From: Candidatus Defluviilinea gracilis
GTDB lineage: Bacteria; Chloroflexota; Anaerolineae; Anaerolineales; Villigracilaceae
Length of the DNA: 64,000 nt
NCBI GenBank assembly: GCA_016716235.1
Contig: JADJWS010000001.1
Location: 372,001-436,000, forward strand
Reading direction: 5' to 3'
In this document: positions 8,723 through 16,530 of the stretch, in pieces
How the letters are laid out: each line of letters begins with the position of its first letter
Position numbering within the stretch: position 1 is the stretch's first letter
Notes under the pieces: model-generated
What the model saw: the letters and a program-made list of their open reading frames with translations, nothing else
The model's database searches: none
What the model was told of the DNA's origin: nothing
Translations under genes and position numbers: made by a program

Positions 8723-9553
8723 TCAGGAAAATATCAGAACGACGGTACCCACAACTGCGCAATAAACGGCAAACACATACAGTGACCGTTTGCTCAAGTA
8801 ATCAATCAGCCATTTGATCGCGAACCAGCCGACAATTGCCGCAGTGACGAATCCAACCGCGAGCAGGGGGAGGAATCCGCTGAGGTAGGGCATGTTCATC
8901 ACATCCAACATTTCATATCCGCCCGCCGCGAGCATGACGGGAACTGACATCAAAAAGGCAAACCGCGCCGCAGACGGGCGGTCGAGTCCGCGAAACATGC
9001 CGCCTGAAATCGTTGTTCCACTACGCGAGGCGCCGGGGAAGACGGCGATAATTTGGAACAAGCCGATCACCAGAGCATCGAGCCACGTCATTGATTCGAG
9101 ATTTCGATTCTTCTTAGTCAACAATTCAGCCAGCGTGAGTAGAATCGCGGCAGAGAATAATCGAATGGAGGCTTGAAGCATAGGTTGTTGGAACAACGCT
9201 TCGACTGCGTCTTTGAGCAAGTAGCCAGCGAGTAACGCAGGGATGGTGGCGATAAGTATGTACCAGCCAAGTAAAGATTCAGGTTTCAAGTTCCAAGTTT
9301 CACGCGGCTTGGTCAGCATGGAACGTGAAACTTGGAACGTGGAACTCACGATAGTGAGCAAATCCTTCCAGTAAAACGCAAAAAGGGACACGAGCGTTCC
9401 GAGTTGGACGATTACGAGGAACGAGAACATCGCGCCATCGGCGGGGATGCCCAAGAGTTTTTGCCCGATCAATAAATGCGCAGTGGACGAAACGGGAATG
9501 AATTCGGTCAGTCCCTGAATAATGCCGAGGAGGAAGGCATGGAGGAGGGTCAT
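8723..9553 (-). CDS. uppP: Undecaprenyl-diphosphatase
   Basis: A 276-aa, multi-helix membrane protein of the UppP/BacA family. The two signature regions are visible: GIIQGLTEFIPVSSTAHL near the N-terminus and FPGASRSGTTISGG at about residues 170-185. It recycles undecaprenyl pyrophosphate to the monophosphate carrier for envelope glycan synthesis. In the variable loop between helices 2 and 3, residues about 70-92 are encoded by a palindromic repeat (9290-9338, perfect 15-bp arms), in frame. The gene starts 2 nt after the zinc-ribbon gene, which itself overlaps tgt, so tgt - zinc ribbon - uppP look like one operon. Confidence 0.9.
   Translation of the reverse strand: MTLLHAFLLGIIQGLTEFIPVSSTAHLLIGQKLLGIPADGAMFSFLVIVQLGTLVSLFAFYWKDLLTIVSSTFQVSRSMLTKPRETWNLKPESLLGWYILIATIPALLAGYLLKDAVEALFQQPMLQASIRLFSAAILLTLAELLTKKNRNLESMTWLDALVIGLFQIIAVFPGASRSGTTISGGMFRGLDRPSAARFAFLMSVPVMLAAGGYEMLDVMNMPYLSGFLPLLAVGFVTAAIVGWFAIKWLIDYLSKRSLYVFAVYCAVVGTVVLIFS
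9285..9346. repeat. Palindromic element inserted in frame in uppP
   Basis: Perfect 15-bp inverted arms GTTCCAAGTTTCACG (9290-9304) and CGTGAAACTTGGAAC (9324-9338) enclose a 19-nt spacer; partial further copies of the arm words flank them (GGTTTCAAG on the left, GTGGAACTC on the right). The whole tract is read through by uppP. Confidence 0.8.
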
Positions 9554-9555
9554 TT

Positions 9556-9780
9556 TTATTCTTCAATACCATCAACTGCAATTGCTTGATTACAGACCTT
9601 GCATTCAATTGTTATGCCGATCATTTTTATTTTGCCTCGTTGATAGTGACCAACCTGAATTATCAATTTTCTCCCACAGACAGGGCATGGATAAGTCTGT
9701 TCTGAGGTAAATTCGGCGGGCTTTTTCATGAGTTTGTCAGCAATTTTGAAAATTGCATCATCCCATAATCCGTTATTCAT
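9556..9780 (-). CDS. Small zinc-ribbon protein
   Basis: A 74-aa protein with two Cys pairs, CPVC and CKVC, separated by about 30 residues, as in zinc-ribbon domains. No other domain is visible. The ATG at 9780 overlaps the last codons of tgt (ATGAATAA), which suggests translational coupling; an ATG at 9801 is possible but lies deeper in tgt. It lies between tgt and uppP with almost no spacing. Function unknown; nucleic-acid or protein binding is a family-level guess. Confidence 0.6.
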   Translation of the reverse strand: MNNGLWDDAIFKIADKLMKKPAEFTSEQTYPCPVCGRKLIIQVGHYQRGKIKMIGITIECKVCNQAIAVDGIEE

Positions 9781-10897
9781 GGATTTTTTTACGCTCTGCA
9801 TTCCCCTGCCATTGACTCAACAACTCAGGCACCCGCGACTCGAACGAACCATCCGCGATGTAGACCCGCATCTGCTCCATCAATCGAATCAATGCGCGCA
9901 AATTGTGAATGGAGATCAATGTTCCAGCAAGCAATTCTTTTGCCACGATCAAGTGGCGGATGTAAGCCCGCGTAAAAGTTTTGCAGGCGTAGCAATCGCA
10001 AGTCTCGTCAATTGGCTTTTCATCACGCGCAAACGTCGCGTTCATCAAGTTGAGGCGACCTTCAGGCGCAAAAGCGGAGTGGTGACGGGCTAAGCGAGTC
10101 GGCAGAACGCAATCGAAGATGTCAATGCCGCGAGCCACGCCGTTGATCAAATCTTCGGGCGTGCCGACTCCCATCAGGTAGCGCGGCTTGTTTTCGGGCA
10201 GAAGAGGAACAACCACGTCGAGCGTGTCGTGCATCTCTTGTTTGGTCTCGCCGACGGAGAGTCCGCCGATGGCGATGCCGGGGGTGCCGAGCGAAGCAAT
10301 GAAGTTGGCAGACTCAGCCCGAAGGTCAGCTTGAACGCCGCCTTGCACGATCCCGAATAATGCCTGGTCGCGCCGCGTCTGCGCTTTGAGAGAACGTTCC
10401 GCCCAGCGATGAGTCCTGTGCATGGCGAGTTTGGAGTAGGCGTGGTCATTGGGGTCGGAACATTCGTCGAATGCCATGATGATGTCCGCGCCGAGATTTT
10501 CTTGAATCGCAACGGATTTTTCAGGCGTGAAGCGATGCGTCGAACCGTCAATGTGACTCTTGAAGGTCACGCCGTCGTCGTCGATCTTGCGAGTCTGCGC
10601 GAGCGAGAACACTTGAAAGCCGCCCGAGTCGGTGAGCATGGGACGTCCCCACTGCATGAACTTGTGCAAGCCGCCCATGTCGCGCACGAGTTCGTCGCCG
10701 GGACGCAGGTAGAGATGATAGGTGTTGCTCAGCACGAGCGAGGCGTTGATGTCCTTGAGATGCTCAGGTGTGAGGGTTTTTACAGTGGCTTGCGTGCCGA
10801 CGGGCGCGAAGACAGGCGTGAGGAGGTCGCCGTGCGGCGTGGAGAAAATCCCCGCGCGCGCGCGATTGTTTTTGGAGGTGATTTGGAAGGAGAACAT
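9773..10897 (-). CDS. tgt: Queuine/preQ1 tRNA-guanine transglycosylase
   Basis: A 374-aa TIM-barrel enzyme that swaps guanine-34 for preQ1 (bacterial) in GUN-anticodon tRNAs. TDSGGFQVFSL, the catalytic-loop region MAFDECSD, GGLSVGE and the zinc site CDCYAC...H near residue 315-340 are all present. A -10 box TATAAT (minus strand, 10911-10906) ends 8 nt before the ATG, which leaves almost no leader; the mRNA may be leaderless. The zinc-ribbon gene and uppP follow in the same direction. No queuosine biosynthesis genes (queC-F) are in the window. Confidence 0.93.
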   Translation of the reverse strand: MFSFQITSKNNRARAGIFSTPHGDLLTPVFAPVGTQATVKTLTPEHLKDINASLVLSNTYHLYLRPGDELVRDMGGLHKFMQWGRPMLTDSGGFQVFSLAQTRKIDDDGVTFKSHIDGSTHRFTPEKSVAIQENLGADIIMAFDECSDPNDHAYSKLAMHRTHRWAERSLKAQTRRDQALFGIVQGGVQADLRAESANFIASLGTPGIAIGGLSVGETKQEMHDTLDVVVPLLPENKPRYLMGVGTPEDLINGVARGIDIFDCVLPTRLARHHSAFAPEGRLNLMNATFARDEKPIDETCDCYACKTFTRAYIRHLIVAKELLAGTLISIHNLRALIRLMEQMRVYIADGSFESRVPELLSQWQGNAERKKIHE

Positions 10898-11053
10898 CGG
10901 GCATGATTATAACGGGTGACCGAATAACGATGAGTGATAAAATCCTAAACACAGCAACTCCTGCCCAGTCGAATTTGTTCTATAGCGCGTAAGCGAGAAG
11001 CGACCCGTCAACTTTGAGGGGTAATTGGCGATTGGTAATTGGAGATTAGAGAA

Positions 11054-11185
11054 ATGTACGACGGCTGTGCGGCGGCGATCCAATACGCGGTGGAACATCC
11101 TGAGATTTTGATTCCGTTTGGGAGCGATTATCACGGGGCGCAGAGTCATATCTACGTGCCAGCGGATGTTTGTCCGTTTCGATAA
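11054..11185 (+). CDS. Short ORF, 43 aa, unknown
   Basis: ATG 11054 is preceded by GGAGA, 7 nt away, although this purine run belongs to a dispersed ATTGGAGATTAGAGA repeat. The 43-aa product (MYDGCAAAIQYAVEHPEI to VPADVCPFR) has mixed, protein-like composition with two Cys and no repeats. I do not recognise it. It may be a genuine small protein or a fragment of a larger gene. Confidence 0.3.
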   Translation: MYDGCAAAIQYAVEHPEILIPFGSDYHGAQSHIYVPADVCPFR

Positions 11186-11194
11186 AATAGAATC

Positions 11195-11345
11195 GGCTCT
11201 ACCGTTTTTAACGGGAAACCATTTTTCAAACACAAAGGACACGACGGTCACAAAGGAAAAACACAAGGCATCTAGGCTCTTTTCTCCCTTTGTGTACTTT
11301 GTGTCCTTCGTGGTGAGGCTCTTTGCCGTTGATTACGGGACACCC
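11195..11345. repeat. 150-bp palindromic intergenic element, copy 1
   Basis: The element begins GGCTCTACCGTTTTTAACGG and ends GATTACGGGACACCC. It is nearly identical to 28111-28262. Its halves are imperfect inverted repeats (CACAAAGGACACGACGG against CTTTGTGTCCTTCGTGG; ACGGGAAACC... against ...GATTACGGGA), so it can fold into one long hairpin. Confidence 0.8.
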
Positions 11346-11357
11346 ATAGAATCCAAA

Positions 11358-11453
11358 AGACCTGACATGTCTTGTCTACGCGATGGTCAACCATAACTTT
11401 CGCGCGGACATGGGTCATGATTTATTAACTCCTCGCGGAGACATGTCAGGTCT
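11358..11453. repeat. Inverted repeat with 15-bp perfect arms
   Basis: Arms AGACCTGACATGTCT (11358-11372) and AGACATGTCAGGTCT (11439-11453) are exact reverse complements, 66 nt apart. It lies just upstream of the antitoxin promoter. A similar design with related words occurs at 46820-46915. Confidence 0.7.
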
Positions 11454-11479
11454 GGCAATTCAGGCTTGGAAAGCAGTGC

Positions 11480-11485
11480 TATAAT
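11480..11485 (+). promoter_or_regulatory. -10 box of the VapBC-type operon
   Basis: TATAAT at 11480-11485 lies 26 nt before the antitoxin ATG. No good -35 match is visible at the right spacing. Confidence 0.4.
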
Positions 11486-11511
11486 CGCTTCATTGGAAAA
11501 GGCAGGTAGAA

Positions 11512-11739
11512 ATGGCTATGCCCGTTCTCAATCAAATCGTCGAGCAAGTCAAAGCGCTTCCTGACAACTTACAACACCAAGTGCTGACATTCGTCCGTTC
11601 TTTGCGAACCGTCGCGGGGCGTGGCACGCATGGTTCTTTGTTGATGCAATTTGCGGGCGGGATCTCCATGGACGATGTCCGCACGATGCGCGAGGCAATC
11701 GAAGAAGATTGCGAGCGGGTGGACGGGGATGAGTGGTAG
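11512..11739 (+). CDS. Antitoxin of a VapBC-like pair
   Basis: A 75-aa protein that resembles DUF2281-type antitoxins: an N-terminal helical part (VLNQIVEQVKALPDNLQHQVLTFV is the relevant region, residues 4-27) and a Gly-rich hinge followed by an acidic C-terminal helix (MDDVRTMREAIEEDCERVD). It overlaps the PIN-domain gene by 11 nt, the usual order of antitoxin then toxin. It should neutralise the toxin and, with it, repress the operon, but no clear DNA-binding motif is visible. Confidence 0.7.
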   Translation: MAMPVLNQIVEQVKALPDNLQHQVLTFVRSLRTVAGRGTHGSLLMQFAGGISMDDVRTMREAIEEDCERVDGDEW

Positions 11740-12118
11740 TTTTCTGCTTGATCCCAGTGTACTGATCGAACTATTCGCGCAGGATGGGAATGTATTAACT
11801 CGACTCGAAAAAGCAGATAGCACGTTTATTCCAAGCATTGCCTTGGGGGAATTGCATTACGGGGCAAGAAAATCATCTCGTGTTGAAAAGAACCTCGAGC
11901 AACTCGAGAAACTCGCCTCCCAAACCGCGATTCTTCCCTGCGATGCCGAGACATCGTATTGGTACGGCATTGTCAAAAACGAACTAAGAAAAACAGGACA
12001 ACCCATCCCCGAAAACGATATTTGGATCGCGGCGATTGCACTACAACACGGGCTCACATTGGCAACGCGCGACAAGCATTTCATGGTTGTTGAAAATTTA
12101 GTTTCCGAAATGTGGTAA
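11729..12118 (+). CDS. PIN-domain toxin, VapC-like
   Basis: A 129-aa PIN-domain ribonuclease. The acidic catalytic residues are in place: D in LLDPSVLIE near the N-terminus, E in LGELHYGA, D in ENDIWIAA and D in TRDKHF. The start ATG at 11729 lies inside the antitoxin stop region, which favours translational coupling. By family knowledge it cleaves tRNA or rRNA when free of antitoxin. Confidence 0.82.
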   Translation: MSGSFLLDPSVLIELFAQDGNVLTRLEKADSTFIPSIALGELHYGARKSSRVEKNLEQLEKLASQTAILPCDAETSYWYGIVKNELRKTGQPIPENDIWIAAIALQHGLTLATRDKHFMVVENLVSEMW

Positions 12119-12262
12119 CCCTTCGTCGAGAAGGGCTTTAGTTCATTGATTTAAGCAGAAGTTCGCCTTTCCTCTTTCTTCTTTCCTCATTTCAATACCA
12201 CTCAACATTTGCCTTCACCCTTCATCCTTCATAATTCATCCTTCATAATTCATCCTTCCAAA
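12119..12262. repeat. Intergenic with CATCCTTCATAATT tandem repeats
   Basis: Three near-identical CTTCATAATTCATCCTT units run from about 12217 to 12258, directly before the GMC oxidoreductase ATG. The same words recur at 13912-13947 before kynureninase. They look like a dispersed repeat, not a regulator. Confidence 0.55.
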
Positions 12263-13885
12263 ATGATCTACGATTTCATCATCATCGGCTCAGGCTTCGG
12301 GGGAAGCGTTTCCGCCATGCGGCTCACCGAAAAAGGATATTCCGTTCTCGTTCTCGAAAAAGGCAAACGCTACGACGATAAAGATTTCGCCAAAACCAAC
12401 TGGCAGTTCTGGAAATATCTCTGGCTCCCCGCCCTCCGCGCGCATGGCATTTTGCAGGTCAGCATTCTCAAAGGCGCGATGATCCTGCACGGCGCGGGCG
12501 TCGGCGGCGGAAGTTTGGGATACGCCAACGTGCTCGAAGTTCCCAGCAACGAGACGTTCGCAACCGCCGCGTGGAATCAAAATGTGAAATGGGGCGACAT
12601 GCTCCTTCCGCACTACGAGACGGCAAAGAAGATGCTCGGCGTGGCGCGCAATCCCAAACTCTGGAAAGCGGATGAAGTCCTCAAACAAATTGCGGATGAA
12701 CGCGGCATGGGACACACCTTCCGCGCGACGGATGTCGGTTCATTCTTCGGGGAGGCTGGGGTCACCGTCCCCGATCCTTTTTTCGGCGGCGACGGACCCG
12801 CCCGCGCAGGCTGTATCCATTGCGGCGGTTGCATGGTGGGATGTCGTCACAACGCGAAGAATACGCTCCCGAAAAATTATTTGTACTTCGCAGAGAAGAA
12901 CGGCGCGGAGGTGCGGGCGGAGGTTGAAGTCATTGACGTGCGACCTTTGACCTTTGACAACATCAAGTCACAGGTCGCAAGTCAAAGGTCTGATGCTCGT
13001 TACGAAATCATCTATCAACCCTCCACCTCCCCATTCAAACGCAAACAAACAGTTTTTGCCAAGAATGTCATCTTCTCCGCTGGCGTGATGGGGACGATGA
13101 AATTGTTATTGAACCTGCGAGACGTGAAAAAGTCACTGCCGAATCTTTCGCCGCGACTCGGCGACATGGTGCGCACAAACTCCGAAGCCTTGCTCGGCTC
13201 GATTGCCCGCACATCAGACGTGGATTTTTCGCAAGGCGTTTCGATCTCCTCCATCATGAACGCGGACGAGGTGACTCGCGTCGAACCTGTCCGCTACCCA
13301 AACGGCTCGTCGCTGATGCGTTTCCTCGGCGCGCCGCTCGTCTCCGATGTGACGAATGTCCCCGCCCGCCTCGTCCGTTCGCTCGCGTGGATTCTCCGCC
13401 ACCCCATTGACTACCTCCGCGCGATGGTCTTCCCCAACTGGGCGAGCAAAGTGACCATCCTGCTCGTCATGCAACACGTGGACAATCACATGAAATTCCG
13501 CATCGGGCGCAGTCCGCTCACGCTCTTCCGCCGCGGCTTGGTCGCCCAACCCGACGCCGATCACCAAATCCACGCGCGGGTGGACGCGGGTCACGATGTG
13601 ACGCGTGAATTTGCAAAGCGAATTAACGGCGCAGCGCTCGGCTCCATCACCGAGAACGCGTTCAACCTCCCCACCACCGCGCACATCCTCGGCGGCGCGC
13701 CGATGGGACAAAACGCCGAAGAAAGCGTTGTGAACGAAAACTTCCAAGTCCACAACTACGAAGGCATGTACATCATAGACGGCTCGATCATGCCCGCCAA
13801 CCCTGGCGTCAACCCGTCGCTGACGATCACCGCGCTGGCGGAATATGCGATGAGTCGGATTCAGAGTAAACAAGTAAACAGGTAG
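12263..13885 (+). CDS. GMC oxidoreductase, cholesterol-oxidase-like
   Basis: A 540-aa FAD-dependent oxidoreductase. The dinucleotide fold GSGFGGSVSAMRL is at residues 8-20. A Cys-rich block CIHCGGCMVGCRHNAKNT near residue 190, typical of the cholesterol oxidase branch, and the C-terminal GMC signature (MYIIDGSIMPANPGVNPS) with a His in TTAHILGG complete the family picture. The start at 12263 removes 18 repeat-derived residues of the longer frame. At residues about 226-244 an inverted repeat (12941-12990) adds a segment (RPLTFDNIKSQVASQRSDAR) in frame. Substrate is likely a sterol or other hydrophobic alcohol, but this cannot be read from the sequence. Confidence 0.85.
   Translation: MIYDFIIIGSGFGGSVSAMRLTEKGYSVLVLEKGKRYDDKDFAKTNWQFWKYLWLPALRAHGILQVSILKGAMILHGAGVGGGSLGYANVLEVPSNETFATAAWNQNVKWGDMLLPHYETAKKMLGVARNPKLWKADEVLKQIADERGMGHTFRATDVGSFFGEAGVTVPDPFFGGDGPARAGCIHCGGCMVGCRHNAKNTLPKNYLYFAEKNGAEVRAEVEVIDVRPLTFDNIKSQVASQRSDARYEIIYQPSTSPFKRKQTVFAKNVIFSAGVMGTMKLLLNLRDVKKSLPNLSPRLGDMVRTNSEALLGSIARTSDVDFSQGVSISSIMNADEVTRVEPVRYPNGSSLMRFLGAPLVSDVTNVPARLVRSLAWILRHPIDYLRAMVFPNWASKVTILLVMQHVDNHMKFRIGRSPLTLFRRGLVAQPDADHQIHARVDAGHDVTREFAKRINGAALGSITENAFNLPTTAHILGGAPMGQNAEESVVNENFQVHNYEGMYIIDGSIMPANPGVNPSLTITALAEYAMSRIQSKQVNR
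12938..12995. repeat. ACCTTTGAC-type inverted repeat inside the GMC gene
   Basis: CGACCTTTGACCTTTGAC (12941-12958) and GTCGCAAGTCAAAGGTC (12974-12990) form imperfect inverted arms. A related tract lies in the M20 peptidase gene at about 8461-8487. The length keeps the reading frame. Confidence 0.65.
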
Positions 13886-13960
13886 ACATGGAAACACGTA
13901 ACCCGCATCTTTCCTCTTTCATCCTTCATAATTCACCCTTCATCCTTTACAATGCACACC

Positions 13961-15268
13961 ATGCCCACCTTTTCCCCCTCCCTCTCCTTCGCCCAAGAAC
14001 TCGACTCCCTCGACCCCCTCGCCTCCTACCGCGAGCGCTTCGTCATCACCGACCCCGACCTCATCTACCTCGACGGCAACTCGCTGGGCATGATGCCCAA
14101 AGTCGCGCAAGAGCGAGCAAAACAAGTTGTCGAAGAACAATGGGGCAACGACCTCATCCGCGGCTGGAACAAAGGCTGGTGGGACGCGCCGCAACGCGTC
14201 GGCGACAAGATCGGCAAACTCATCGGCGCGGAGGCGGGTCAAGTGATCGTCACCGACACCGTATCCAGCAACCTCTTCAAACTCGCCACCGCCGCGCTCA
14301 CACATCAACCCAACAAAAAACGAATCATCACAGATACTTTTAACTTTCCATCTGACCTTTACATTCTTCAAGGAATACAAAATCTATTATCCCCCTCTCC
14401 CCGCGGGAGAGGGGCTAGGGGTGAGGGCGAATACGAAATCCTTCGCATCACCCCCGCCGACAACGACATCACCCCCAACCTCCTCCAACTCGAAGGCTCC
14501 ATCAACGAAAACACCGCCCTCGTCACACTCTCGCATGTCGTATTCAAAAGCGGATACATCTACGACATGCAAGCAGTTACCAAACTCGCGCATGAACGAG
14601 GCGCGCTCGTGCTATGGGATCTGAGTCACTCCGTCGGCTCCGTCCCCATCGAACTCGACCACTGCAACGCCGACTTCGCCATCGGCTGCACCTACAAATA
14701 TCTCAACGGCGGACCAGGCGCGCCCGCCTTCCTCTACGTCAACAAAAAAATTCAAGACAAACTCACCTCGCCCATCTGGGGTTGGTGGGGACAAAAAAAT
14801 CCGTTCGACTTCGGTCTCGACTACGAACCCGCCGACGGCGCGCAAAGATTCTTGGTCGGCACACAACCGATGATCTCCCTCCTCACAATGGAAGCGGGCA
14901 TCGAACCGACTCTGCAAGCGGGCATGGACGCCATCCGCGCCAAATCCATTTTGATGACAGACTACGCTTCTTTCCTGACGGATAGCTGGCTCGCCCCTCT
15001 CGGCTTTTCCCTCGGCTCCCCACGTGACTCTGCCAAGCGCGGCTCACACATCTCCATCCGCCACGCCGACGGCTACCGCATCAACCGCGCCCTCATCGAA
15101 GAGATGAACGTTATCCCCGACTTCCGCGAACCCGACAACATCCGCCTCGGCTTTTCATCACTCTATACCTCCTTCGCCGAAATTCGGGAAGGCTTTGAAC
15201 GCATCAAACGCGTGATGGATGAAAAGCGATACGAGAAATATCCGAAGCAAAAGTTGACCGTCACCTGA
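13961..15268 (+). CDS. kynU: Kynureninase
   Basis: A 435-aa fold-type I PLP enzyme that cleaves kynurenine to anthranilate and alanine. The motifs YLDGNSLGMMP, RGWNKGWWDAP, LWDLSHSVG, the PLP-lysine region GCTYKYLNGGPGAPAF and GTQPMISL are all family hallmarks. A -10-like TACAAT (13948-13953) overlaps the first ATG (13952), so the ATG at 13961, 7 nt downstream, is preferred. Residues about 146-158 (SPSPRGRGARGEG) are encoded by a palindromic CCCTCTCC/GGAGAGGG repeat. The stop overlaps the next start by one base (TGATG). No other kynurenine-pathway gene is nearby. Confidence 0.92.
   Translation: MPTFSPSLSFAQELDSLDPLASYRERFVITDPDLIYLDGNSLGMMPKVAQERAKQVVEEQWGNDLIRGWNKGWWDAPQRVGDKIGKLIGAEAGQVIVTDTVSSNLFKLATAALTHQPNKKRIITDTFNFPSDLYILQGIQNLLSPSPRGRGARGEGEYEILRITPADNDITPNLLQLEGSINENTALVTLSHVVFKSGYIYDMQAVTKLAHERGALVLWDLSHSVGSVPIELDHCNADFAIGCTYKYLNGGPGAPAFLYVNKKIQDKLTSPIWGWWGQKNPFDFGLDYEPADGAQRFLVGTQPMISLLTMEAGIEPTLQAGMDAIRAKSILMTDYASFLTDSWLAPLGFSLGSPRDSAKRGSHISIRHADGYRINRALIEEMNVIPDFREPDNIRLGFSSLYTSFAEIREGFERIKRVMDEKRYEKYPKQKLTVT
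14391..14428. repeat. CCCTCTCC/GGAGAGGG palindrome inside kynU
   Basis: Ten-base arms CCCCTCTCCC (14392-14401) and GGGAGAGGGG (14405-14414) with a 3-nt loop, followed by CTAGGGGTGAGGG. A sister copy with the same trailing words is at 50868-50902, outside any gene. Confidence 0.75.
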
Positions 15269-16239
15269 TGACATCCAAGACTCGCGCGCGAATCATCGAA
15301 CATCCCTTTGCCTCCCTTCTACAAGGCGGCAGGTTGGATTCCTACGAGGAAACCAAAAACACGATCGTGTTGCGCGTTCAAGGATTCCAGCCGCTGTCCT
15401 CCAAATTGATCCGCAAAGATGGGAAAATCATCGAGCGCGTCAAGGCAAAGTTCATTCCGTTGGAATTGACCTTCTCAACAATCTCCAAACTCAAACGGGA
15501 CGATTTTTTCACCAACCTCGACAAATACAGCATGGACGATTCATCGCGAACCATCGCCTACATGTATTCATGGCGTCAGCCCAATAAAAAAGATGTATTC
15601 TACATGTTTGGTTTGCGCCTCCCTGTCGGGGCGGATATGTCATTTCTGGCGCGAAAAGTGACTTGCAAGATTAGCCGCGTTGTCCAAAAACCCTTCACCA
15701 TCGAACGCGATTGGTCGCCCGCTCCGCCCATGACGAACAGATTGGTTCCCGAATTCAAGGCGATCAACAAGAAATACGGTGGCGATCCCGTCAACATCAA
15801 ACGAAACGGCATTGAAATACGCCGCAGGCTGTTCGTCGGTGGAGTGCATGTACAACCCAAGTCGCGCCCGCAAGTGGACGCAGCGCTCAACCTCGGAGAA
15901 AAACCCAGCCGCTGGGTAAGGTCGGGAAAAGATTTACATCCAAACGACAGGGCAATCGAACACGGTGAGGGCTCGCAAGGGATGACAGTGGAACAAATCC
16001 GTGAGGAGGTGGGCTGGGTGATCGAGCGATTGAGAAACGATCAACGCGTCCTTGTCCACTGTGTGGCAGGGATGAATCGTTCCGTTACAATTTGCTGTGC
16101 CACATTGATCCTTTTGGAAAGGCTGAACGCCGAAGAGGCGCTTGCCCGTGTCCGCCAACATCACCCGTGGGCGCGACCCGATTCGCATCACTGGCTGGCG
16201 CTCCGCTGGCTGGCAACATCAAAAGGGAAAATCTCATAG
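15268..16239 (+). CDS. Dual-specificity phosphatase with novel N-terminal domain
   Basis: A 323-aa protein in two parts. The C-terminal ~150 residues are a dual-specificity protein phosphatase: the P-loop HCVAGMNRS (Cys265, Arg271) with an upstream Asp/Asn region (NDRAIEHGEG) for acid catalysis and a helical LNAEEALARVRQHHPWARP that fits the family. The first ~170 residues are basic beta-type sequence that I cannot assign. The ATG at 15268 shares one base with the kynU stop, so the two are probably translated from one message. Substrate unknown. Confidence 0.75.
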   Translation: MTSKTRARIIEHPFASLLQGGRLDSYEETKNTIVLRVQGFQPLSSKLIRKDGKIIERVKAKFIPLELTFSTISKLKRDDFFTNLDKYSMDDSSRTIAYMYSWRQPNKKDVFYMFGLRLPVGADMSFLARKVTCKISRVVQKPFTIERDWSPAPPMTNRLVPEFKAINKKYGGDPVNIKRNGIEIRRRLFVGGVHVQPKSRPQVDAALNLGEKPSRWVRSGKDLHPNDRAIEHGEGSQGMTVEQIREEVGWVIERLRNDQRVLVHCVAGMNRSVTICCATLILLERLNAEEALARVRQHHPWARPDSHHWLALRWLATSKGKIS

Positions 16240-16270
16240 CCCCCAACGCGGCCATTTGAGTTGTCTGCAT

Positions 16271-16296
16271 TTGACAATTGAGGAAGATGCTATAAT
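16271..16296 (+). promoter_or_regulatory. hicBA promoter candidate
   Basis: TTGACA at 16271-16276 and TATAAT at 16291-16296 are perfect hexamers but only 14 nt apart. The -10 box is convincing; the short spacer may mean weak or regulated activity. The hicB start is 24 nt downstream of the -10 box. Confidence 0.5.
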
Positions 16297-16320
16297 TTCA
16301 AAAGAAACAGGAGAACGACC

Positions 16321-16530
16321 ATGACTCAAACTTTTACAGCCGTAATCCATAAGGAAGACAATTGGTATGTGGCAGATTGTCCCGAAGTGGGAACCGTGAG
16401 TCAAGGGGAAACAATCGAAGAGGCTGTTGCGAATCTCAAAGAAGCCACAGAACTCTACTTAGAAGAATTCCCGCTGAAAGAATTTAATCGCCGATTATTG
16501 ACCACGTTCGACGTGGCAGTGTATGCCTAG
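16321..16530 (+). CDS. hicB: HicB-family antitoxin
   Basis: A 69-aa protein with the HicB fold: FTAVIHKEDNWYVADCPEVG, then SQGETIEEAVANLKEATELYLEE. It lacks a C-terminal DNA-binding extension, as in the short HicB class. AGGAG lies 7 nt before the ATG. It overlaps hicA by 8 nt. Confidence 0.85.
   Translation: MTQTFTAVIHKEDNWYVADCPEVGTVSQGETIEEAVANLKEATELYLEEFPLKEFNRRLLTTFDVAVYA

Larger units (their letters stand above)
10898..11511. other. Repeat-rich intergenic region
   Basis: About 600 bases between tgt and a toxin-antitoxin pair. It contains an ATTGG(C/T)GATTGGTAATTGG-type tract at 11022-11052, a small ORF at 11054-11185, one copy of a ~150-bp palindromic element at 11195-11345, and a further inverted repeat at 11358-11453. 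A -10 box TATAAT at 11480-11485 precedes the antitoxin gene. Confidence 0.6.

Noticed and set aside
16271..16296. hicBA promoter as a normal sigma-70 promoter
   Set aside because: The hexamers are perfect but 14 nt apart, too close for a standard promoter; kept only as a candidate.
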